6,526 nt of DNA, taken from positions 1-6,526 of the forward strand of contig JAFYYO010000033.1 of the NCBI GenBank assembly GCA_017557475.1, given 5' to 3'. How positions within the stretch are numbered: the stretch's first letter is position 1; the number at the start of each line of letters is the position of its first letter. Of the stretch, positions 1 through 5,223 are shown in pieces. Below the pieces are notes generated by a model, which was not told where the DNA came from, ran no database searches, and saw nothing but the letters and a program-made list of their open reading frames with translations. The position numbers and the translations under genes are program-made. The DNA is from Bacteroidaceae bacterium. GTDB lineage: Bacteria; Bacteroidota; Bacteroidia; Bacteroidales; Bacteroidaceae.

Positions 1-198
1 CTTCAGAGCAACGGTGATGACCTTTTCAGCCTCTGCTACTACCACCTTGTCTTCGCGGAGCAGCCAACCGAGAGCGAGATACAAGTCCTTGTCGGTCTTG
101 ATCTTTGTAGCCTTCTTCAGGTCCTTAGTGTTCAAAGCACCATTCTCGTTGAGTGCATTCCAAATGGCACCTGCCAATGTTCCAACTAATGCTGTCAT
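1..198 (-). CDS. DUF2582-type winged helix-turn-helix protein, 3' end off the window
   Basis: The minus strand reads from an ATG at 198 without a stop to the window edge, giving 66 residues that begin MTALVGTLAGAIWNALNENG. The order is a first helix with the pattern GxxAGxIWNALN, a segment LNTKDLKKATKIKTDKDLYLALGWLLRED, then a beta-wing KVVVAEAEKVITVAL. This matches the small DUF2582 winged-helix family of Bacteroidetes, whose members are usually about 65-85 residues, so only a few C-terminal residues are probably missing. The family is presumed to bind DNA or act as a small regulator; its targets are unknown to me. The start is fixed by an in-frame stop at 244-246 with no other ATG between, and by a good promoter just upstream. 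The gene is divergent from the lipoprotein/regulator unit at 500. Confidence 0.8.
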   Translation of the reverse strand, partial: MTALVGTLAGAIWNALNENGALNTKDLKKATKIKTDKDLYLALGWLLREDKVVVAEAEKVITVALK

Positions 199-259
199 AA
201 CTTTAAAAACGTTTTTAGTTATTCCTAATTCAATCTTATTCTCTCACTTAATCTGCGTG

Positions 260-290
260 CAAAGGTACGGCAATTTCCATAATTAGACAA
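260..290 (-). promoter_or_regulatory. Bacteroidetes-type promoter of the DUF2582 gene
   Basis: On the minus strand, TTG (290-288) is followed after exactly 20 bases by TACCTTTG (267-260), a perfect match to the Bacteroidetes -7 consensus TAnnTTTG. Transcription would start near 253, leaving a leader of about 55 nt before the ATG at 198. The same TTG-N20-TAnnTTTG spacing recurs upstream of the FimB/Mfa2-like gene, which supports both calls. Confidence 0.7.
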
Positions 291-337
291 GTATTTACAT
301 ACTTATTTTATGTTTTCCGACATATTTTTGACATTTA

Positions 338-381
338 TCAACTGCTGTTGAGGGATTATTTCAAGAAAAAGTATATCTTTG
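338..381 (+). promoter_or_regulatory. Promoter of the lipoprotein/regulator unit, with a dyad in the -33 region
   Basis: TATCTTTG at 374-381 is a perfect TAnnTTTG -7 element. The expected -33 position, 20 bases upstream, has no TTG; the nearest (348-350) is 23 bases away. That TTG forms the right arm of a small dyad, TCAAC-TGCT-GTTGA (338-351). A poor -33 element with a dyad over it suggests, as inference, a regulated promoter. Transcription would start near 388 and leave a leader of about 110 nt. Confidence 0.55.
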
Positions 382-388
382 CGCGACG

Positions 389-499
389 TTTTTGAGGACA
401 AGGCTGCGAGTAAGCGAGAGCATTGCCAAACGTGTTTGAGCATTGCCGAGCGGGAGCAGTCTCGACCGAAGGTCAACAGACTACGGACAACAGACGATA
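389..499 (+). other. Untranslated leader with short repeats and a hairpin
   Basis: This stretch of about 110 nt lies between the predicted transcription start and the lipoprotein ATG. It holds the 10-mer GAGCATTGCC twice, at 418-427 and 438-447, with a period of 20. Between them is a tight dyad CAAAC-GT-GTTTG (427-438). Further on is an imperfect hairpin with outer arms AGTCT (458-462) and AGACT (478-482) and inner arms GACC (464-467) and GGTC (471-474) around a GAA loop. The hairpin ends 17 nt before the ATG. Reading frames through here begin at non-ATG codons inside the promoter or lack a lipoprotein signal, so I treat the stretch as noncoding. It could be a post-transcriptional control element or part of a dispersed genomic repeat. 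Confidence 0.4.
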
Positions 500-904
500 A
501 TGAAAAGACTATTTACCATACTGTGCTTTGGAGCGCTTCTATTCGGAGGCTGCAAGCGAGAGACTAAGGACGAGCGTTTCCGCCGCGAGTTTGAACAGTT
601 CACCGAGAAGGAATGCCCAAAAGACGTGTCGCCTTACACACGGATGGACAGCATTGCCTACGACATCGACAGACGCACGCTGACCGAGTACTACACCGTT
701 TCAGGCGAACTCGACATCGACAGCCTCTACACCGATGGAATAATCGAGGACTTTAGCAACAACCTGCTCAAGGAACTCAAGGGCAGCCTCTCACTGAAGC
801 CCTACAAGGACGAAGGCATCAACTTCGCCTACCTCTACCGAAGCATCACAACAGAAAAGGTCATCCTCGAACTGACCTTCACTCCCGAAGACTACGGCAA
901 GTAA
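500..904 (+). CDS. Small lipoprotein of unknown family, upstream of the fused regulator
   Basis: The product is 134 residues. Residues 1-17 (MKRLFTILCFGALLFGG) form a lipoprotein signal peptide and Cys18 is the likely lipidated residue. The mature start CKRETKDE is charged and acidic, reminiscent of the export signals that send Bacteroidetes lipoproteins to the cell surface. The rest is mixed alpha/beta: a helix rich in Phe/Glu (25-38), strands around 50-73, a helix 79-95 (IIEDFSNNLLKEL) and strands 106-127. I see no enzymatic motif and cannot name a family. I chose the ATG at 500 over the in-frame ATG at 443 because only 500 puts the hydrophobic signal at the N-terminus. The regulator ATG follows the stop by 5 bp, so the two are almost surely co-transcribed. 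A role as envelope sensor or as accessory to the downstream receptor is only a guess. Confidence 0.8.
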   Translation: MKRLFTILCFGALLFGGCKRETKDERFRREFEQFTEKECPKDVSPYTRMDSIAYDIDRRTLTEYYTVSGELDIDSLYTDGIIEDFSNNLLKELKGSLSLKPYKDEGINFAYLYRSITTEKVILELTFTPEDYGK

Positions 905-909
905 AACCG

Positions 910-1623
910 ATGTTGGCCACCATACACTACGCCGACCTTCAAGTCGACACCGCCTCGCATCAGGCAACCCTCTCGGGCAAACCCGTTCTGCTCACCGAGA
1001 CAGAGTACCGTCTGCTCGTCTATCTACTTAAGCATCAGGGAGTAGTGTGCAAAAGAGACGACATCATAGAAGGCGTTTGGGGAGAACGATTCCTCTACGA
1101 CACAGGCACGCTCGACGTCCACCTCTCCTCCCTGCGACACAAACTCGGATGGACCAAAGACGGACCCGTGCGCACCATTAGAGGCGTAGGGCTCATCCTG
1201 CCTCACGAAGCACCCGCTTCAGGCGTCGTCAAGATAGACGCTTTCCTGCGCGAGATGCTAATGTGCCACGAGGATGTGCTGCGGAAGAAGGACATACGTT
1301 GCTATCTTAGGCTTACGCCTTTCGTCTATGAAATTATGGTGGACGAAGACATCCTGCATCAGATATTCTCCGCCGTCTTCGCCCTCTTCCTCAAGTATGC
1401 CCCAAGTGGCGGCAGATGGGAGATAGCCTCCCAACTCACCATTCGCGAATACACCCTGACACTGACCTCGACAGGCATCTGCTCAGACTTCAGCGAGATG
1501 CAGACCGCACGTCAACAGGCAGCCTATCTCGGCATTCCAATCCGTATGGGCAACAAGCACACGGCAGAAGGCGACATAATGGGAGTAGAACTCGCAATAC
1601 CGATGGAGAGCACGGAATCTTAA
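910..1623 (+). CDS. OmpR/PhoB-type DNA-binding protein fused to a degenerate kinase ATPase-like domain
   Basis: The product is 237 residues. Residues 5-97 are an OmpR/PhoB winged helix: N-terminal strands (LQVDTASHQATLSGKPVLL), LTETEYRLLVYLLKHQG (28-44), recognition helix around 65-80 (TGTLDVHLSSLRHKLG) and wing RTIRGVGLIL (88-97). There is no receiver domain in front of it. Residues about 108-231 follow the layout of a histidine-kinase HATPase domain: a long helix with KDIRCYLRL, then VDEDILHQIFSAVF-ALFLKYAPSGG (144-168), LTLTSTGI (183-190) and a last strand GVELAIP (225-231). By eye alignment the key N-box Asn is Leu159, the adenine-contacting Asp of the DTGxGI box is Ser187, and no GxGLGL box is present, so ATP binding is unlikely. 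No HisKA helix or phospho-acceptor His is visible. The domain order is the reverse of known hybrid systems. Its stop codon lies in the putative operator of the TonB receptor gene, so local control of that gene is the natural inference. The DNA-binding call is firm; the C-terminal call is moderate. Confidence 0.85.
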   Translation: MLATIHYADLQVDTASHQATLSGKPVLLTETEYRLLVYLLKHQGVVCKRDDIIEGVWGERFLYDTGTLDVHLSSLRHKLGWTKDGPVRTIRGVGLILPHEAPASGVVKIDAFLREMLMCHEDVLRKKDIRCYLRLTPFVYEIMVDEDILHQIFSAVFALFLKYAPSGGRWEIASQLTIREYTLTLTSTGICSDFSEMQTARQQAAYLGIPIRMGNKHTAEGDIMGVELAIPMESTES

Positions 1624-1635
1624 GAAAATCTTAAG
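1618..1635 (+). promoter_or_regulatory. CTTAAG-N5-CTTAAG direct-repeat operator
   Basis: TCTTAAG occurs at 1618-1624 and again at 1629-1635, separated by AAAA, giving an 11-bp period. Two half-sites one helical turn apart is the standard arrangement for dimers of OmpR/PhoB-type winged helices (Pho boxes; PmrA-type boxes of the form YTTAAK-N5-YTTAAK). The repeat overlaps the regulator's own stop codon (1621-1623). Its right half-site falls where the -33 element of the next promoter is expected, as in activator-dependent promoters. The regulator just upstream is the obvious candidate to bind it; this is inference. Confidence 0.6.
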
Positions 1636-1656
1636 GCAAAGCACAGACTTTTGTCG

Positions 1657-1664
1657 TACCTTTG
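1657..1664 (+). promoter_or_regulatory. -7 element of the TonB receptor promoter
   Basis: TACCTTTG matches TAnnTTTG exactly. At the usual 20-base spacing (1634-1636) there is no TTG; that position is occupied by the end of the CTTAAG repeat. Transcription would start near 1671, with a leader of about 22 nt before the ATG at 1693. Confidence 0.6.
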
Positions 1665-1692
1665 CAGCCGTAAAATCAAACCACAAAAGAAA

Positions 1693-4047
1693 ATGAACTA
1701 TAAACTCCTTGCCCTTATCTTCCCCCTCACCCTTTCCGCTCACGAAACAGACACGCTCTCCGTCCACAAGATGGACGAGGTTGTCGTCGTCAGCACACCG
1801 AAAGAGCACTCCGCTCTCCGTCAGCAACCCCTCTCCTCATCGTCGTTTGGAGCAGGTCAGTTGCAGGAGAAAGGCATCAACAACATCAAGGACCTGACGG
1901 CACACACACCCGCGCTCTTCATCCCCAACTACGGAAGCCGCCTGACGAGCAGCATCTACCTGCGAGGCGTAGGTAGCCGAATCGGTACACCTGCCGTAGG
2001 TATGTACGTCGATGACATCCCCCTGTCGAATATGAGCACCTTCGACCAAGACCTCTCCGACGCAGACAGAATCGACGTTCTGCGCGGTCCGCAAGGCACA
2101 CTCTTCGGTCGCAACACCATAGGCGGCTTGATGCGCGTCTATACGAAGAACCCAATGCAGTATCAAGGCACTGACCTGATGCTCAGCGGCGCCACATATA
2201 ATAATTATCGTGCGCGTGTGACGCACTACCACCGTCCGTCCGACAAGTTCGCCTTCAGCGCAGGTGTCAGTTACGAACATCTCGGCGGCTTCTACAAGAA
2301 CCAAGCCCTCGACGGGAAACGCGTAGACAGAGGCGACGACATAGCAGCACGTTGGCGAGGCATCTACGTTCCCTCCGACAAGGTACGTCTCGACCTCTCC
2401 GTCCGCTATCAGTGGACCAAGCAAGGCGGCTATCCCTATGCTGCCAAACAAGGCGAAGACGCAGGACACGTAGCCTACAACAGAGAATCGAGTTACCTGC
2501 GACACCTCCTGAACATCGGACTCAATGCTGAGCACGACCTCGGCCGCGTGATGATGACAAGCACGACAGGCTTTCAGTTCCTCAAGGACGATATGTTTAT
2601 GGACCAAGACTTCTCCCGACAAGACCTCTACTCGCTCCAACAGAAGCAACTCGGCAAGGTGCTCAGCGAAGAGATTGCCGTCAAGTCGAAAGAGAACAAA
2701 CGTTGGCAATGGACATCAGGCATCAACTTCCAATACGAATGGCTCAACACGAAGGCTCCCGTCACCTTCTATCAGGAAGGCGTGGATTGGCTCTCAAGTC
2801 TCATCAACCGCAGCCTGCCCGACCTCACGCCACAAGGTATGGGACCAATGTCCATCGCACTGAAGAACAGCACCTTGCCTATGGGCGGAGTCTTCGACAC
2901 CCCTACCCTCAACGCAGGCATCTTCCATCAGTCCACCATCGAGATTGTGAAGAACCTCTCATTCACCATCGGCGCACGGCTCGACTATGAGCGCATCAAG
3001 ATGAACTACAACGCTCCGAACAGCGTGGACTTCGACTTCGCCATCAACAGCAGCAATCCACGCAACAGCGTCTACCTCTACGACCTCAATGCAGCATCCT
3101 CCTTCATCGGAAAGACAAGCACAAGCCACGTACACTGCCTGCCAAAGGCTGCCCTCAAGTACGACTTCGGACAGACAGGAAACGTGTATGCATCCGTAAG
3201 CAGAGGTTATCGTTCAGGCGGCTACAACGTCCAACTCTTCAGCGATTTGCTGCAGACCGAGATGCGCAGGCAAATGATGAGCAGCATCGACGCAGGGACA
3301 GAAGCCTACCTCAACAACCTCTTCGCAGGAATGCCCGTGCCCCCGGGACACGTCGATATGATTATGGGACGCATCCGCAGCAATATGCCCAACATAGAAA
3401 GACCCGACGTGGAACAGACCGCCTACAAGCCCGAAACTGCGTGGAACTACGAGATTGGCTCACACCTCAACTTCCTCGACGGACGCCTCAAAGCCGACCT
3501 CGCAGCCTTTTGGATTGAGACACGCGACCTGCAACTCAGCCAAATGGCAGAAAGTGGTATGGGACGCATCACCGTCAACGCAGACCACAGCCGCAGCATC
3601 GGTATGGAAGCCTCGCTACAAGCGTCCATCACAGACGCATTCTCCGTCAATACATCCTACGCTTACACACACGCAACCCTTCGCCACTCAGGCAACGAAG
3701 AGCATCCCGACGACTACTTCGTGCCCTTCGCACCGCAACACACGATGTCTGTCGGAGCCCGCTACATTTGGCACACCAACGGATGGCTGCAGCACATCTG
3801 TCTCTATGCAGGCGGTAAAGGGGCAGGACGCATCTATTGGACAAGGGAGAACGACCTCGAACAGCCTTTCTACGCACTGCTCGACGCAAGGCTATCCGTC
3901 ACACACGACAACCTTGAACTCGCTCTTTGGGGCAACAACCTGACTCAGACACGCTACGACGCCTTCAGTTTTGCTACTCGCGGTCAAGTCTTCTCGCAAA
4001 GAGGTACGCCTCTGCAAGTTGGTCTCGACTTAAGGCTCAAACTTTAA
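1693..4047 (+). CDS. TonB-dependent outer-membrane receptor, ligand unknown
   Basis: The product is 784 residues, a usual size for TonB-dependent receptors of the siderophore/haem/cofactor class. It takes a ligand across the outer membrane using TonB-ExbBD energy. Residues 1-16 form a signal peptide (MNYKLLALIFPLTLSA), and DEVVVVSTP (28-36) is a plausible TonB box. The plug spans about 45-155, with IYLRGVGSR, MYVDDIP (104-110) and the hallmark RIDVLRGPQGTLFGRNTIGG (126-145). The remainder is an alternating-strand beta barrel with long loops, for example one rich in Met and Pro around 525-580. There is no N-terminal carboxypeptidase-like domain and no SusD partner next door, unlike glycan-uptake SusC proteins. 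The C-terminus is RLKL rather than the usual terminal aromatic. The ATG at 1693 is chosen because upstream in-frame codons lie in the promoter and only this start exposes a signal peptide. The lipoprotein/regulator unit is immediately upstream. Confidence 0.93.
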   Translation: MNYKLLALIFPLTLSAHETDTLSVHKMDEVVVVSTPKEHSALRQQPLSSSSFGAGQLQEKGINNIKDLTAHTPALFIPNYGSRLTSSIYLRGVGSRIGTPAVGMYVDDIPLSNMSTFDQDLSDADRIDVLRGPQGTLFGRNTIGGLMRVYTKNPMQYQGTDLMLSGATYNNYRARVTHYHRPSDKFAFSAGVSYEHLGGFYKNQALDGKRVDRGDDIAARWRGIYVPSDKVRLDLSVRYQWTKQGGYPYAAKQGEDAGHVAYNRESSYLRHLLNIGLNAEHDLGRVMMTSTTGFQFLKDDMFMDQDFSRQDLYSLQQKQLGKVLSEEIAVKSKENKRWQWTSGINFQYEWLNTKAPVTFYQEGVDWLSSLINRSLPDLTPQGMGPMSIALKNSTLPMGGVFDTPTLNAGIFHQSTIEIVKNLSFTIGARLDYERIKMNYNAPNSVDFDFAINSSNPRNSVYLYDLNAASSFIGKTSTSHVHCLPKAALKYDFGQTGNVYASVSRGYRSGGYNVQLFSDLLQTEMRRQMMSSIDAGTEAYLNNLFAGMPVPPGHVDMIMGRIRSNMPNIERPDVEQTAYKPETAWNYEIGSHLNFLDGRLKADLAAFWIETRDLQLSQMAESGMGRITVNADHSRSIGMEASLQASITDAFSVNTSYAYTHATLRHSGNEEHPDDYFVPFAPQHTMSVGARYIWHTNGWLQHICLYAGGKGAGRIYWTRENDLEQPFYALLDARLSVTHDNLELALWGNNLTQTRYDAFSFATRGQVFSQRGTPLQVGLDLRLKL

Positions 4048-4968
4048 GGTGTCCGCCCAATTCGTGTCCCACTGAATGCTGAAGCCATTCTGCGTGCTCG
4101 GGACATCTTCACTGCCCTGCTCGAACATCTTCCCCTGCCAAGAGGTCAGGTAATTGATGCGAAGCGGAACATCGTTGAAATGCTTCTCATTGAGCACCTT
4201 ATTGTCCTTGTCGAGCGCCTGAACAGTGTAGTTCGTAGTAATCTGTTCCTCAGGCAGAAAGAGATAGACAGTAAAAGTATCCTTTATTCCTATGTATTCA
4301 TCACGCACGAGAATCTCCGACGTCCTGCCGCCTGTGCTTTGAGGAGTATAGCCTGTCATTGCATCCAACACTGTGCCGCCTGCAGTGCTGATAAAGCGCA
4401 CCTTCTTGAGGTTAGCAGGAGCAACATCCTCAGCCATCATACAAAACGCAGCCACAACGTGCCTGAGCGTAATCTCCTTGTTCAGAGTCGTCCCCTCATT
4501 AAGCGTGAAATCCTCGCAATATAGGAACGTGTTGGGCACATAGTTATCAGCCCATGTTATGCAATTAGGCGAAGCTACATTGCAGGCACGCGAGCCATTG
4601 AAGCCGAGCACAAGCACGCGGTAATGACCATAAGGCAACGTCACCGTGAACTTCGGATAGTCATACGGATTCTTCTCGTAATCCTCGTGATTATGCTGCA
4701 TCGGAGCAATCACCTGAGTTCCACTCTCTGCGTCATACACAGTAATGAGCAAGTGTGCCAATGTCGCTATTTCATAAGCAGACATCGCTCTGCTTGTTCC
4801 CGAACCCGAAAGGTCGTCGAAACTCGTCTGCCTGTAGTTCGTCACAGAGAAAGTCACAGTGCATTGACCATCTGTCTCCTCAGGTCCCGACTGACAAGAC
4901 ACATAAAAGAGTAAAGAACAAGCGATAAAGAGCAAGAAAAGACGCTCAAAGCGATGACGAAGGAACAT
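4030..4968 (-). CDS. FimB/Mfa2-like fimbrial-anchor-type lipoprotein
   Basis: The product is 312 residues. Residues 1-24 form a lipoprotein signal (MFLRHRFERLFLLFIACSLLFYVS) with Cys25 lipidated. Two beta-rich, transthyretin-like halves follow. The N-terminal half (about 35-155) contains FTVTLPYGHYRVLVLGFN (107-124). The C-terminal half (about 158-310) opens with LRHVVAAFCMMAED and ends with a strand PLRINYLTSWQGKMF (268-282) and FSIQWDTNW. This layout is that of the Bacteroidales FimB/Mfa2 group, whose members anchor or cap type V fimbriae at the outer membrane. No FimA-like shaft gene is seen in the window, so it may belong to an orphan or to a gut-type pilus-like lipoprotein. The family call rests on pattern reading. 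The gene converges on the TonB receptor gene with an 18-bp overlap and has its own promoter at 4996-5026. Confidence 0.75.
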   Translation of the reverse strand: MFLRHRFERLFLLFIACSLLFYVSCQSGPEETDGQCTVTFSVTNYRQTSFDDLSGSGTSRAMSAYEIATLAHLLITVYDAESGTQVIAPMQHNHEDYEKNPYDYPKFTVTLPYGHYRVLVLGFNGSRACNVASPNCITWADNYVPNTFLYCEDFTLNEGTTLNKEITLRHVVAAFCMMAEDVAPANLKKVRFISTAGGTVLDAMTGYTPQSTGGRTSEILVRDEYIGIKDTFTVYLFLPEEQITTNYTVQALDKDNKVLNEKHFNDVPLRINYLTSWQGKMFEQGSEDVPSTQNGFSIQWDTNWADTLKFEP

Positions 4969-4995
4969 TTTGTGCTATTTATTTGGTTCTGCCTG

Positions 4996-5026
4996 CAAAT
5001 TTACGCTTTATTTCTACATTATTCAA
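4996..5026 (-). promoter_or_regulatory. Promoter of the FimB/Mfa2-like gene
   Basis: On the minus strand, TTG (5026-5024) is followed after 20 bases by TAAATTTG (5003-4996), a perfect Bacteroidetes -7 element. Transcription would begin near 4989, about 20 nt before the ATG at 4968. Confidence 0.7.
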
Positions 5027-5037
5027 TTATTTATGTG

Positions 5038-5045
5038 TAATTTTG
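5038..5045 (+). promoter_or_regulatory. -7 element of the promoter for the small membrane ORF and DUF6359 gene
   Basis: TAATTTTG matches TAnnTTTG. No TTG is found 19-21 bases upstream, and that region overlaps the opposing promoter's -33 to -7 interval (5026-4996). Transcription would start near 5052, about 25 nt before the ATG at 5077. The two promoters are close enough to interfere or to share a regulator. Confidence 0.5.
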
Positions 5046-5076
5046 CAGTAAATAATGTGACTTTTATCAGATAACC

Positions 5077-5223
5077 ATGGGTTACGCTATGATGATATTG
5101 CTTGGATGGGGCATCTTCCTCTGCCTCGTCTATCTGTTGCTATGGGGCGACACGGTCTATTACAAGTACAACCTGCCGAAGGTCTGCAAGAAGGTATTGG
5201 ATGCTTTTACGGAAGAGGAATAG
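5077..5223 (+). CDS. 48-residue single-pass membrane peptide
   Basis: An ATG at 5077 opens a 48-codon frame ending in TAG at 5221-5223. The product starts MGYAMMILLGWGIFLCLVYL. Residues 5-23 form one hydrophobic membrane segment, followed by a basic/aromatic stretch DTVYYKYNLPKVCKKV and an acidic end FTEEE. It is a plausible small inner-membrane protein. I do not recognise a family. Support comes from its position directly after a good -7 element, from the lack of any other ATG-started gene in the leader, and from its 23-nt overlap with the start of the DUF6359 lipoprotein in another frame, which suggests translational coupling. Alternative starts at Met5 or Met6 would shorten it slightly. 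It could instead be only a leader peptide that times translation of the next gene. Confidence 0.6.
   Translation: MGYAMMILLGWGIFLCLVYLLLWGDTVYYKYNLPKVCKKVLDAFTEEE

Noticed and set aside
14..286. 90-residue plus-strand frame at the left edge
   Set aside because: It is antisense to the DUF2582 winged-helix gene and its promoter and has no protein-like domain.
328..359. TTGACA with a downstream GATTAT as a sigma-70-like promoter
   Set aside because: The spacer is 20 bp and Bacteroidetes use a different consensus; the TAnnTTTG at 374-381 is the better candidate.
443..499. N-terminal extension of the lipoprotein from an earlier in-frame ATG
   Set aside because: The extension is polar and would bury the lipoprotein signal peptide; the ATG at 500 is the better start.
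379..567. 62-residue frame through the leader of the lipoprotein gene
   Set aside because: It begins at a TTG inside the -7 element, upstream of the likely transcription start, and overlaps the lipoprotein gene out of frame.
1651..1692. TTG start giving 14 more residues on the TonB receptor
   Set aside because: The stretch contains the -7 promoter element, and the ATG at 1693 exposes a proper signal peptide.
1837..2709. 290-residue minus-strand frame inside the TonB receptor gene
   Set aside because: It is a shadow of a strongly supported coding frame, has no promoter or domain, and reads as low-quality Val/Ala/Cys-rich protein.
3455..3943. 162-residue plus-strand frame within the TonB receptor
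   Set aside because: It is a Thr/Ser/His-rich out-of-frame reading of the barrel region, with no independent signal.
4030..4049. Two TTAAGG copies resembling the CTTAAG operator
   Set aside because: Their period is 14 bp, not 11, and they lie at the coding 3' ends of converging genes, with no promoter downstream.
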